Assembly (NCBI RefSeq): GCF_004366075.1
Contig: NZ_SODU01000003.1
Location: 1-64,000 of the forward strand
Length of the DNA stretch: 64,000 nucleotides
Source of the DNA: Kribbella pratensis
Lineage (GTDB): Bacteria; Actinomycetota; Actinomycetes; Propionibacteriales; Kribbellaceae
Reading direction: 5' to 3'
The notes under the pieces: model-generated
What the model was told of the DNA's origin: nothing
The model's database searches: none
Seen by the model: only the letters and a program-made list of their open reading frames with translations
In this document: one piece after another, positions 42,460 to 51,031 of the stretch
Layout: every line of letters starts with the position of its first letter
Position numbering within the stretch: position 1 is the stretch's first letter
Program-made: the position numbers and the translations under genes

Positions 42460-43476
42460 ATGGCTAGACCGACGATCGCGGACATCGCGACCAGGGCCGG
42501 GGTGTCCAAGGGTGCGGTGTCGTTCGCGCTGAACGGGCGGCCGGGGGTCAGCGACGCGACCCGGGAGCGGATCCTGAAGATCGCCGAGCAGATGAGCTGG
42601 CGACCGCACAGTGCGGCGCGCGCGCTCGGGGCGTCCCGGGTCGACTCGGTCGGCATGGTGATCGCACGGCCGGCCAGGACGCTCGGGGTCGAGCCGTTCT
42701 TCGCGCACCTGCTGTCCGGCGTGCAGTCGGGGCTGTCGGCGGAGTCGATCTCGCTGCAGTTGCTGATCGTCGAGGACACGGCGGCCGAGATCGAGGTGTA
42801 CCGGCGCTGGACGTCGGAGCACCGGGTCGACGGCGTGATCCTGGTCGACCTGACCGTGAAGGACCCGCGGGTCGACGAGCTCAGGTCGCTCGAACTGCCG
42901 GCCGTGGTGATCGGCGGCCGCGGCGGCAAGGGTGCACTGGCCTCGGTCTGGGCCGACGACCGCGACGCGATGCTGTCGATCGTCGAGTACCTAGCCGCCC
43001 TCGGCCACCGCCGGATCGCCCACGTCGCCGGTACGCCGAACTTCCAGCACACGCAGCGCCGGATCCGGGCCGTCCGCGACGCCGCACCCCGGCTCGGACT
43101 GCTCGACGCCCCGTCGCTGACCACGGACTTCAGCGACTCGGAGGGCGCAGCGATCACCCGCAAGCTGCTGTCCCAGTCCGATCGCCCGACCGCGATCGTC
43201 TACGACAGCGACGTGATGGCGGTCGCCGGCCTCGGCGTCGCGATGGAGATGGGCGTCTCGGTGCCCGGCGACCTGTCGATCGTCGCGTTCGACGACTCGA
43301 TCCTGACCCAGCTCATGCACCCCGCGCTGACGGCCCTGTCCCGCGACACGTTCGACTTCGGCCGCCAGGCCGCCGAGGTCCTCCTCGAAACCATCGCCGA
43401 CCCGACCACCGTCGTGAACCGCCGCACCCCCGACCCGGTCCTCACGGTCCGCGAGTCGACTGCGCCTCCGAGCTGA
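42460..43476 (+). CDS. LacI-family transcriptional regulator
   Basis: 338 residues. The N-terminal HTH (PTIADIATRAGVSKGAVSFAL, with the hinge helix near 50-58) is followed by a periplasmic-binding-protein-like sugar domain. AGGAGG seven bases before ATG 42460. Divergent from the ABC operon and 49 bp upstream of the glycoside hydrolase gene. Likely represses both until the imported sugar binds. Confidence 0.94.
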   Translation: MARPTIADIATRAGVSKGAVSFALNGRPGVSDATRERILKIAEQMSWRPHSAARALGASRVDSVGMVIARPARTLGVEPFFAHLLSGVQSGLSAESISLQLLIVEDTAAEIEVYRRWTSEHRVDGVILVDLTVKDPRVDELRSLELPAVVIGGRGGKGALASVWADDRDAMLSIVEYLAALGHRRIAHVAGTPNFQHTQRRIRAVRDAAPRLGLLDAPSLTTDFSDSEGAAITRKLLSQSDRPTAIVYDSDVMAVAGLGVAMEMGVSVPGDLSIVAFDDSILTQLMHPALTALSRDTFDFGRQAAEVLLETIADPTTVVNRRTPDPVLTVRESTAPPS

Positions 43477-43488
43477 TCTGGACCGCAG

Positions 43489-43518
43489 TTGCTCTTGTGG
43501 CCTAAACCGATTTAGCAT
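43489..43518 (+). promoter_or_regulatory. glycoside hydrolase promoter with LacI operator
   Basis: -35 TTGCTC (43489-43494) and -10 TAGCAT (43513-43518), 18 bp apart. CTAAACCGATTTAG (43502-43515), a palindrome of the form CTAAAnCGnTTTAG, overlaps the -10. The ATG at 43526 follows the -10 by 7 nt, so the transcript is predicted to be leaderless. Confidence 0.7.
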
Positions 43519-43525
43519 CCTCGGC

Positions 43526-44695
43526 ATGGCTTCGGTGTCCGTCACGCCCCGGTTCGGTGCGAACTACGTTCCCTCGGCGGGATGGTTCTACAGCTGGCTG
43601 GACTACGACGGCGACGCGGTACGCCGGGACTTCGCGGACCTGGCCGGGATGGGTCTGGATCACGTCCGGGTGTTCCCGGTCTGGCCGTGGATCCAGCCGA
43701 ACCGGGCGACCATCCGCGAGCAGGCGATCGCCGACCTGCTCGACACGATCGACGCCGCCGCGGAGCACGGCCTGACCGTCGCGGTCGACCTGATCCAGGG
43801 GCACCTGTCCAGCTTCGACTTCCTCCCGTCGTGGGTGCTGACCTGGCACAAGAGCAGCCTGTTCGAGGACAGCACGGTCCGCGACGGTCTCACGGCGTAC
43901 GTCGATGCCGTGGCCCGCGCGGTCGCGACGAAGCCGAACGTCTTCGCGATCACGCTCGGCAACGAGGTCAACAACCTCTGGCCGGACAGCACCACCACGC
44001 CCGAGACGTCGACCGCGTGGGCACAGGACCTGCTGACGACGCTGAAGAAGGCGGCACCCGACGTACTCGCCCTGCACTCGGTCTTCGACGACGCCTGGTA
44101 CAAGGGCGACCATCCGTTCCACCCCGTCGACGCGGTGGACCTGGGTGACCTGACCACTGTCCACTCGTGGGTTTTCAACGGGGTCTCACGAGTGGACGGT
44201 CCCCTGGGTCCGGCCACCCTCACCCACGCCGACTACCTGGTCGAGCTCGCCCGGGCCACCGCAATCGATCCCGGGCGGCCGGTGTGGCTGCAGGAGATCG
44301 GCGTACCGGGACCCGACATCCCCGTCGACCTCCAGGCCGAGTTCACCCGCCGTACTGTCGAGACGGTGCTCACGAACCAGTCCCTGTACGGCGTGACCTG
44401 GTGGTCGTCGCACGACATCGACCGGCGCCTGCTCGACTTCCCGGACCGCGAGTACGACCTCGGCCTGTTCACCGTCGACCACCAACGTAAACCGGCCGCG
44501 CAGGCACTCGCGGACGTGATCGCCGAGGTGCAAGCGAACGGTGTACAACAGCAAGCAGCCGCCACCACGCTGACCGCGCCGATCAACCTCCGCACCGAGC
44601 CGGATCGTCGCGCGGAAGTTGCCCCCGGCAGCGAATTCCACCTGCACTGGGTCGAGGCCCGCGCGAACGGACCCGTCCGCATCGCCCTGCCCTAG
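43526..44695 (+). CDS. intracellular glycoside hydrolase of the cellulase (GH-A) superfamily
   Basis: 389 residues, a (beta/alpha)8 barrel with no signal peptide. The acid/base Glu is E147 in TLGNEVNN and the nucleophile is probably E257 in WLQEIG, the spacing of GH-A enzymes such as mannanases and mannosidases. The last ~60 residues form a small extra domain. It probably breaks down the oligosaccharide brought in by the neighbouring ABC transporter. The stop overlaps the convergent TetR stop (CTAG). Exact family and linkage are uncertain. Confidence 0.8.
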   Translation: MASVSVTPRFGANYVPSAGWFYSWLDYDGDAVRRDFADLAGMGLDHVRVFPVWPWIQPNRATIREQAIADLLDTIDAAAEHGLTVAVDLIQGHLSSFDFLPSWVLTWHKSSLFEDSTVRDGLTAYVDAVARAVATKPNVFAITLGNEVNNLWPDSTTTPETSTAWAQDLLTTLKKAAPDVLALHSVFDDAWYKGDHPFHPVDAVDLGDLTTVHSWVFNGVSRVDGPLGPATLTHADYLVELARATAIDPGRPVWLQEIGVPGPDIPVDLQAEFTRRTVETVLTNQSLYGVTWWSSHDIDRRLLDFPDREYDLGLFTVDHQRKPAAQALADVIAEVQANGVQQQAAATTLTAPINLRTEPDRRAEVAPGSEFHLHWVEARANGPVRIALP

Positions 44696-45408
44696 CTTTT
44701 CCGCGTGATCAGGACTTCGATGCCGTCGAGGATGCGGGCGAGGCCGAACTCGAGGTCGTCGTCGAGCTCGTCCTCGTATTCCTGGTTGAGGTAGAGCGAC
44801 ACCAGCGTCGGATACCCGCCCTCCATCAGCCGCGGGACGAGGAACTGTCCGACCTGCTCCGCCTGCACCGGCGTGCGGTCGCTCGCCCCGAGCTGACGCG
44901 CCAGGCCGGCGTAGTTCCGCGCGTACCCGTCCAGGAGCATCAGGCACCCGAGGTTGTCGTGCTGACTGAGCCCGGTTTCCGCTAGCGCCGCCAGCATCAC
45001 CTCGACCCAGCGCAGTAGGTTCGGAGTGACGGGCGCGCCACGGATCGGTACGTCGAGCAGCCACGGGCGGTCCTCGTACAACTCGACCTGCGCATCCACC
45101 CACGCGATCGCCGCCGCACGCCAGCCGGACGGCAGCTCCGGCGGCAGCCCGACCGCCGTGTCGTGAACCAGGACGATCAGCTCTTCCTTGGACCGGACGT
45201 AGCGGTACATCGCGTTCGTGCTGACGCCGAGCTGTGCCGCGATCCGCTGCAGCGAGACCGCCTCGAACCCGTACCGGTCGCCGAACTCGATGCCGGTGGC
45301 CACGATCTGCTCGACCGACAACGCCGGCTTCGGGCCGCGCCGCTGCACCGGCTGCACGCCCCACGAGAGGGCGAGCCCCGGCGGCAGGTCCGCGCGATCC
45401 TCGGTCAT
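44692..45408 (-). CDS. TetR-family regulator, divergent from an ABC exporter locus
   Basis: 238 residues. HTH at about 35-75 (SVEQIVATGIEFGDRYGFEAVSLQRIAAQLG, interrupted in the turn) with YRYVRSKEEL, then a TetR_C domain. ATG 45408 is used; CAGGAT lies 6 nt before it and would give a leaderless mRNA. GTG 45426 is an alternative. A near-perfect palindrome lies at 45445-45460 between it and the DUF1707/ABC genes, its likely targets. Confidence 0.87.
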   Translation of the reverse strand: MTEDRADLPPGLALSWGVQPVQRRGPKPALSVEQIVATGIEFGDRYGFEAVSLQRIAAQLGVSTNAMYRYVRSKEELIVLVHDTAVGLPPELPSGWRAAAIAWVDAQVELYEDRPWLLDVPIRGAPVTPNLLRWVEVMLAALAETGLSQHDNLGCLMLLDGYARNYAGLARQLGASDRTPVQAEQVGQFLVPRLMEGGYPTLVSLYLNQEYEDELDDDLEFGLARILDGIEVLITRKS

Positions 45409-45444
45409 ACCTCCATCCTGACGCACGCCGTACGCCGGCGAACA

Positions 45445-45460
45445 GTGGAGCTAGGTCCAC
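45445..45460. promoter_or_regulatory. candidate TetR operator
   Basis: GTGGAGCT/AGGTCCAC is a 16-bp palindrome with one mismatched pair, 37 bp from the TetR start and about 100 bp before the divergent DUF1707 gene. The position fits auto-repression and control of the exporter. Confidence 0.5.
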
Positions 45461-45560
45461 CTCGAAAACGGGTCCTGAGCACCGCGATCCGAAACTGTTC
45501 AACCCATACGCTGTTTCACATCGGAACCTCACCTCAGGAACCAGCCGAAGGGAACAGCTC

Positions 45561-45986
45561 ATGAACACGATCCTCGAACCCCTGTTGACGCCGGACCAGG
45601 TCCAGCTCACCGACACCGATCGCCGAGCCGCGATCAGCAAGCTCGACAGCGCCGTACGACAGGCCGCGCTGACCCCGTCGCAGGCAAGCGACCGCCAGGA
45701 CCAGGTCCTCGCGGCCCGGACCCGCGGCGAACTGCGCAGCATCCTGTCGGGTGTCGCGAACGCGGCGCCGCCCCGCGGGCTGACCGTGGCGCTCCAGGCC
45801 TTCACCGGCGTCTGGCTGGTCGCCTGCGTGGTCCAGTTCGTGGTCTGGCTGACGCTGGCGGTCTTCGGTCATTTCGACGGCCCGTGGTGGCTCTGGTCGG
45901 ACCTCGGCCTCGGCGCGATCGTGGCGATCCTGTGGTGGACCAACGAGTCCTACCACCGCAAGTCCGACGTACTGGTCGCGCCGTGA
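45561..45986 (+). CDS. DUF1707/2TM-domain membrane protein
   Basis: 141 residues. A soluble N-terminal part (about 12-65, LTDTDRRAAISKLDSAVRQAAL...RTRGELRSIL) has the DUF1707-like pattern. Two hydrophobic helices follow (about 78-102 and 110-126), together resembling the 2TM domain. GAAGGGA lies eight bases before ATG 45561. Its stop overlaps the ABC ATPase start, so it belongs to the exporter operon, perhaps as an accessory or regulatory subunit. Confidence 0.75.
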   Translation: MNTILEPLLTPDQVQLTDTDRRAAISKLDSAVRQAALTPSQASDRQDQVLAARTRGELRSILSGVANAAPPRGLTVALQAFTGVWLVACVVQFVVWLTLAVFGHFDGPWWLWSDLGLGAIVAILWWTNESYHRKSDVLVAP

Positions 45987-46756
45987 ACAACACAGGGAAC
46001 GCGCCCGTACAGCTGACCGACGTGCGTAAGGTCTACGGCACCGGGCCCGGCGCGGTCGACGCGCTGGCCGGTGTGACCTACGAGTTCGCCGCCGGCACCT
46101 TCACCGCCGTGATGGGCCCGTCCGGCTCCGGCAAGAGCACGCTGCTGCACTGCGCGGCCGGCCTCGACACCCCGACGACCGGTGACGTCCACCTGGCGGG
46201 CCGGTCACTGCGTGGCCTCGACGAGACCTCGCTGACCGAGCTGCGCCGCGAGCACGTCGCCTTCGTCTTCCAGTCCTTCAACCTGATGCCGGCGCTGACG
46301 GTGCGGCAGAACGTCGTACTCCCGATGACGCTGGCCGGCAAGCAGCCGGACGACGCCTGGGTGACCGAGGTCATCCGGGCGGTCGGTCTCGGCGAGCGCG
46401 TCAAGCACCGGCCGAGCGAACTGTCCGGCGGTCAGCAGCAGCGGGTGGCGATCGCCCGGGCCCTCGCCGGCCGGACCGCGATCACGTTCGCCGACGAGCC
46501 GACCGGCGCGTTGGACACCACCACCGCGCTCGAGGTCCTCACACTGCTCCGCGACCAGTCCCGCCGGCTCGGTCAAACGATCGTGATGGTCACCCACGAC
46601 CCGGTTGCGGCGTCGTACGCCGACCGTGTCGTCTTCCTCGTCGACGGCCGGATCGTGTCCGAGTTGCGCCGAGGGGCCGTCCACCCCACCGCCGAGGCCG
46701 TCGCCGCTGAGCTCGCCCAGCTGAGCGCCGGCCGCCTCTCACCCACGGAGAGCTGA
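45983..46756 (+). CDS. ABC transporter ATPase, MacB/LolD type
   Basis: 257 residues. Walker A GPSGSGKST (45-53), Q-loop (FVFQSFNLMP), signature LSGGQQQRV, Walker B TFADEPTGALD and the H-loop Asp/His (MVTHDP) are all intact. Energises the FtsX-like permease encoded next. GTG 45983 overlaps the stop of the DUF1707 gene (GTGA). Confidence 0.95.
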   Translation: MNNTGNAPVQLTDVRKVYGTGPGAVDALAGVTYEFAAGTFTAVMGPSGSGKSTLLHCAAGLDTPTTGDVHLAGRSLRGLDETSLTELRREHVAFVFQSFNLMPALTVRQNVVLPMTLAGKQPDDAWVTEVIRAVGLGERVKHRPSELSGGQQQRVAIARALAGRTAITFADEPTGALDTTTALEVLTLLRDQSRRLGQTIVMVTHDPVAASYADRVVFLVDGRIVSELRRGAVHPTAEAVAAELAQLSAGRLSPTES

Positions 46757-46759
46757 CCC

Positions 46760-49222
46760 ATGTTCCGCCTCGCCGTCACCACCCTGCGGTACCGGACCGC
46801 TGCCTTCCTCGCCATCTTCGTCGCGGTCCTGCTCGGCGGGGCGCTGCTCAGCGCCGCCGGCGGTCTGCTCGAGACCGGGCTGCGCCTGAACGCCCCACCC
46901 CAACGACTGTCCGCGGCCCCGATCGTGGTCACCGGTGACCCGGCGTACCACCCACCGAACGGCAGCGGCTCCGCCGCCTTCCCGGAACGCCATCGGCTCG
47001 ACCCGGCCCTGCTCACCAAGCTCACCACCACGCCCGGCGTCGCCAAAGCAATCTCCGACCGCTCCTTCCCCGCCGTCATCACGTCGCTCGAACCGTCTGG
47101 TACGGCGCTTGCGGGTCACGGCTGGACGTCTGCGGCGCTGACTCCCTACACGTTGACCGCCGGCCGGGCACCCCGGGCGGGGCAGGTCGTGCTCGACCAG
47201 CGGCTGGCGGACGGCGCGAAACCGGGCGACACCGTGAGGGTCACCATCGGCGGCGAGCCGCGCAGGTTCACCCTCGCCGGTATCGCGGTCGCCCAGCAGC
47301 AGGTCGACGTACCGCCGGTCTTCTTCGCCGACGCGGACGTCCCGGACGGTCTGGATGCGATCGGGGTGTTCCCCGCGGACGGTACGTCGGTTCGGGAGCT
47401 CGCGAAGCGGCTCGACCTGCCGGCCGGTGTGAAGGCCTACACGGGGGACGAGCGCGGTGTCGCGGAGTTCTCCGGGATCGCGACCGGTCTGCCGCTGATC
47501 ATCATGTCCGGCGTCTTCGGTGGGATGGTGGCCGTGGTGATGGCGCTCGTGGTCTCGGCCACGATCGGACTGTCGGTGCGCCAGCGCCGCCGCGAACTCG
47601 CGCTGCTCCGAGCCAGCGGTGCGACCCCACGTCAGGTCGGCAGGATGGTGATCGCCGAGACGATGGTGGTCGGGGTGATCGGGCTCGTGCTCGGGCTGCT
47701 GTGCGGCCGGATCGCCGGTACCTGGATCTTCGGAAGGCTCGCCGACGGCGGCATCGTGCCGTCACAGCTGCGGTTCGACCAGGGCGCGCTGCCGTTCGCC
47801 GGCGCGGCCGTCCTCGCGTTCGCCGTACTGCGGGTGACCGTCGGGTTCGCCGCCGGACGGGCCGCCCGGATCCGCCCGATCCAGGCGCTGGCCGAGGCCG
47901 CCGTACCGAACGTGGCGCTGAGCCGGGTGCGGATCGTCATCGGTCTCGTCTTCGCCGGTGCGACGGCGGCGATCGCCTTGTCGACACCGTTCATGGGTCC
48001 GGCCAACGCTGCGGCGATCGGTGGACCGGCCGGCCTGACCGGGTCGATCGCGGTCGCGGTCCTCGCGCCGCTGGTGATCCAGCGGGCGCTCCTCCCCCGC
48101 ATCACGCGGCTGGTCGAGAAGCGCGGGACCAGCGGCACGCTCGCGGTGATCAACCTACGGGTCCGCGCGGTGCAGTTCGGCGCGATCCTGGTCCCGATCA
48201 CCATCGCCACGGCGATTGCCATGGGCAACATCTACTCGCAGAGCACGCAGCAGAAGGCGGCAGTCCACGCGTTCACGAAGAACCTGGCCGGCAATGTGGT
48301 CATCACGTCCACCTCGGGCGGCATCCCGGCGTCGCTGACGGACTCGGTCCGGACGATGCCGGGCGTGACCGCGGTGTCGGAGGTGGTCCGCAGCAAGGGC
48401 TGGATCGAGGAGCCGTACGACAAGTCGCACACCAGCGACGCCTGGCCTCTGCTCGGCCTGAGCGGTCCGGTCTACACGGGCAAGGTGAAGCAGGGTTCGC
48501 TGGACGACTTGACCGGTGACACCGTCGCGCTCCCGCCGGGTACTGCGAAGAAGCTCAAGGTCGGCGTCGGCTCGCAGATCGGCCTGCGTCTCGGCGACAA
48601 CGCGCTGGTCAAGGTGAAGGTGGTCGCCCTGACCGAGGGACCGTCCGGCTACGAGTCTCTCCTGCTGCCCGCGCAACTGCTCGCCGCCCACACGACCAGC
48701 GGCCTGCCCAGCCAGCTCCTGCTGAAGACCAGCAACAAGGTGCACCCGGATTTGTCGAAGTGGCCGGGTACGACGATCGGTGAACGCGAACTGCTCGGCG
48801 AAGGATTGGACACCGGGCTCGGCGTGGACGCGTGGATCGCCTATCTGCTCGCCGCCATCGCAGTCGCGTACACGGCCATCGCGTCGATCAACACGATCGC
48901 TGTCGCGGTGCTGGACCGCCGGCGCGAGTTCGGGCTGCAGCGGCTGACCGGGTCTACACGTCGCGAAGTCTCCCGGATGCTTCGTCTGGAGGGCCTGCTC
49001 ATCGCGGCGCTCGGACTGGTCGCCGGGCTGGTCACAGCAGCGTTCACCGTGTTCCCGATCGCGCTGGCGACCCGCGGCTGGCCGATCCCGTCCGGACCGG
49101 TCTGGATCCTGCTGATCTGGGTGGCCGTCGTCCTGCTCCTGGTCCTGCCGACCACCGCGGTCACCGGCCGTATCGCCATGCGCTCCAAGCCGATGGACGC
49201 GCTCAGCTCCCCGGTCGGCTGA
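46760..49222 (+). CDS. FtsX-like ABC permease, MacB/LolE family
   Basis: 820 residues with two FtsX repeats. A first helix (about 14-38), a large extracytoplasmic domain (about 40-235), three helices (about 240-375), further helices around 395-445 and 480, a second extracytoplasmic domain (about 500-690), and three C-terminal helices. ILLIWVAVVLLLVLP is in the last one. Such mechanotransmission pumps export peptides, lipids or antibiotics, or repair the envelope. Begins 3 bp after the ATPase stop. Substrate unknown; TetR regulation is inferred. Confidence 0.92.
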   Translation: MFRLAVTTLRYRTAAFLAIFVAVLLGGALLSAAGGLLETGLRLNAPPQRLSAAPIVVTGDPAYHPPNGSGSAAFPERHRLDPALLTKLTTTPGVAKAISDRSFPAVITSLEPSGTALAGHGWTSAALTPYTLTAGRAPRAGQVVLDQRLADGAKPGDTVRVTIGGEPRRFTLAGIAVAQQQVDVPPVFFADADVPDGLDAIGVFPADGTSVRELAKRLDLPAGVKAYTGDERGVAEFSGIATGLPLIIMSGVFGGMVAVVMALVVSATIGLSVRQRRRELALLRASGATPRQVGRMVIAETMVVGVIGLVLGLLCGRIAGTWIFGRLADGGIVPSQLRFDQGALPFAGAAVLAFAVLRVTVGFAAGRAARIRPIQALAEAAVPNVALSRVRIVIGLVFAGATAAIALSTPFMGPANAAAIGGPAGLTGSIAVAVLAPLVIQRALLPRITRLVEKRGTSGTLAVINLRVRAVQFGAILVPITIATAIAMGNIYSQSTQQKAAVHAFTKNLAGNVVITSTSGGIPASLTDSVRTMPGVTAVSEVVRSKGWIEEPYDKSHTSDAWPLLGLSGPVYTGKVKQGSLDDLTGDTVALPPGTAKKLKVGVGSQIGLRLGDNALVKVKVVALTEGPSGYESLLLPAQLLAAHTTSGLPSQLLLKTSNKVHPDLSKWPGTTIGERELLGEGLDTGLGVDAWIAYLLAAIAVAYTAIASINTIAVAVLDRRREFGLQRLTGSTRREVSRMLRLEGLLIAALGLVAGLVTAAFTVFPIALATRGWPIPSGPVWILLIWVAVVLLLVLPTTAVTGRIAMRSKPMDALSSPVG

Positions 49223-49223
49223 C

Positions 49224-49269
49224 CTTTCCGGAAAGAAATCGTCACCACGCGACGAATAGTTTCCGGAAA
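49224..49269. repeat. two copies of the palindrome TTTCCGGAAA
   Basis: CTTTCCGGAAAG (49224-49235) and TTTCCGGAAA (49260-49269) lie 35 bp apart, directly behind the FtsX gene and before the SseB stop. Each is self-complementary and they can also pair with each other, giving a bidirectional terminator-like structure between convergent genes. Confidence 0.45.
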
Positions 49270-49279
49270 GACGGCCGGC

Positions 49280-49801
49280 TCAGCTGTTGGAGGGGTCTGA
49301 TCCGGCCGGTTCGATCCACGCGTAGCCGCCGTCTTCCAGGCGCACCACCTGGAGGCCGGCGGCCAAACGCCGTACGTCGTCGGTCTCGATCACGCCCGCA
49401 GCCGGGCCGGCGATGTCCAGCACGATCGCGGCCGCGCCTTCCTGGATCGCCGCAGTGGCGACCAACTGCGTCTGGGCCGGCATCGGGCGCGCCTCTGGAC
49501 TCCAACGGGTCAGGGCCTCAGTGCCCGTGAACGCGAGCAGTGCGTTCCGCCCGTCCTGTCCCTGGAGCAGCGCGACGGCCATGTCGGACGTCTTGTCGTG
49601 CGCCAACCCGTTCTCGTCGTACTCGACCTCGCCCAGCATCGCGACCACCGGCACCAGCAGCCGCGCCTTGGTGAGCGCCGCCAGCACCGCTCCCCCGTCG
49701 CCGTCGGTGAGCGCCCGAGCCAGCGCCGGGTCCGCCGACCCGTCGTCGTTGTCGAAACCGGTGAAGGCCAAACGCCGCTCTGGTGGTTGCACGGCGCTCA
49801 T
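49280..49801 (-). CDS. SseB-family protein
   Basis: 173 residues resembling the SseB N-terminal domain: an acidic N-terminus, LLVPVVAMLGE, DMAVALLQGQDGRNALLAFTGTEAL and DIAGPAAGVI. Such proteins are widespread in actinobacteria and have no firm function. Monocistronic, divergent from the membrane protein at 49882 with 80 bp between starts. No membrane segment. Confidence 0.8.
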   Translation of the reverse strand: MSAVQPPERRLAFTGFDNDDGSADPALARALTDGDGGAVLAALTKARLLVPVVAMLGEVEYDENGLAHDKTSDMAVALLQGQDGRNALLAFTGTEALTRWSPEARPMPAQTQLVATAAIQEGAAAIVLDIAGPAAGVIETDDVRRLAAGLQVVRLEDGGYAWIEPAGSDPSNS

Positions 49802-49881
49802 TCTCCCCGGACCACTGTTTCAGGGGTGCGTCAGGGCTGTTCCCCTCTTGGATCACGCGCCAACTGTGCGAGCCTGGGTAT

Positions 49882-50370
49882 GTGCCTGACTTCAACGATT
49901 TGACGCTGCTGCCGTTCTGCGTAGGCCTCACGCTGCTCGGTCTGATCGGCTCGTGGTTCGCCTGGCGGCGCCGCGGCCTGGCGGCCGGCACGCGCGGTGT
50001 GGCGTGGTCCCTGCTACCGGTCTCGCTGTACCTGACCGGCCTGCTGGAACTGGTCTGGGACGTGGTCCGCTCCTCCGTGAGCTGGGTCACCCACCTGATC
50101 TTCTCGCCGACCGTGTGGGCCGGAGTCGCGCTGTTCGGCGTGTCAGTCGTGCTGTACGTCGTCTCCGGTGTGGCCCGCGGCCGCAGTGGGAACCAGAAGG
50201 CACAGAAGAAGCCCGCCTCGCCCGCGGGAGAGCTGACTGCTACCGGACCCACGCCGGCATCAGCCACCACCGCCAAGGCTGCTAAACCGTCAAAGGGAAA
50301 GGCCAAGCAGCCGGAATCGTCGGAGTTCGACGAGATCGAGGACATCCTGAAGCGCCATGGAATCAACTGA
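49882..50370 (+). CDS. membrane protein with charged C-terminal tail, function unknown
   Basis: 162 residues. Three hydrophobic helices (about 9-25, 40-62, 70-95) are followed by a Lys/Ala/Pro/Thr-rich tail that ends in an acidic helix (FDEIEDILKRHGIN). The GTG at 49882 (VPDFNDLTLLP) is the most probable start; no ribosome site is clear. The last 14 bp overlap the kinase-like gene downstream. I do not recognise the family with certainty; the acidic end may bind a partner. Confidence 0.65.
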   Translation: MPDFNDLTLLPFCVGLTLLGLIGSWFAWRRRGLAAGTRGVAWSLLPVSLYLTGLLELVWDVVRSSVSWVTHLIFSPTVWAGVALFGVSVVLYVVSGVARGRSGNQKAQKKPASPAGELTATGPTPASATTAKAAKPSKGKAKQPESSEFDEIEDILKRHGIN

Positions 50371-51031
50371 CAAGGCCCTTGACCAAGGCCCGCACCCCCT
50401 GACCATCGACTCGCTGCTGGACAACGTCCAGGCCGATGTGCCGCGCCTCGGCCGGACCAGGCTGATCGGTATCGACGGCCCCGCCGGATCCGGCAAGACG
50501 ACCGTCGCCGCCGCCCTCGAGGCCCGGGCCAAGGCCCGTGACCTGAACACCTACGTCATCCACATGGACGACCTGTACGACGGCTGGGCCGGAGCCGAGC
50601 GCGGCTTCGCGCTGCTCCGCGACCACGTCCTGCAACGGCTGGCCGACGGCCGCGAAGGACGGTACCGCCGGTACGACTGGTACCAGGGCGCGTACGCCGA
50701 GCTGCACGTCGTACCGAACACCGTGGACCTGCTGATCGTCGACGGTGTCACCGCCTGCGACCGGGACGCGGCGCACTGGCAGGCGCTGCGACTCTGGGTC
50801 GAGACGTCCAACGAGGTCCGCCTGGACCGCGGCATCGAACGCGACGGCGAGGCCCTCCGCGACCACTGGCTGGAGTGGATGCGCTGGGAGCGCGATCACT
50901 TCGCCGAGCAGGCCACCCGCTCCCGCGCCCACGTCATCATCGACGGCAACCCGTCCGTACCGTTCGACCCCGCGCTCGAGCTCGTCACGAAGTCGGTCGC
51001 GCTGCCCCCGCACGACTCCGCGGCTTCCTGA
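50357..51031 (+). CDS. P-loop kinase, uridine-kinase-like
   Basis: 224 residues. P-loop GPAGSGKTT (about 41-49), a DDLYDGW segment (about 72) like the substrate-binding loop of uridine/pantothenate kinases, and LLIVDGVTACD (about 125) as Walker B. Probably phosphorylates a nucleoside or other small molecule; specificity unknown. It overlaps the membrane protein gene by 14 bp, and its 3' end overlaps the convergent methyltransferase gene by 47 bp. Confidence 0.82.
   Translation: MESTDKALDQGPHPLTIDSLLDNVQADVPRLGRTRLIGIDGPAGSGKTTVAAALEARAKARDLNTYVIHMDDLYDGWAGAERGFALLRDHVLQRLADGREGRYRRYDWYQGAYAELHVVPNTVDLLIVDGVTACDRDAAHWQALRLWVETSNEVRLDRGIERDGEALRDHWLEWMRWERDHFAEQATRSRAHVIIDGNPSVPFDPALELVTKSVALPPHDSAAS

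Noticed and set aside
49224..49269. CTTTCCGGAAAG copies as ends of an insertion sequence
   Set aside because: Only 24 bp separate them, with no transposase or target duplication; a transcription-end structure is simpler.
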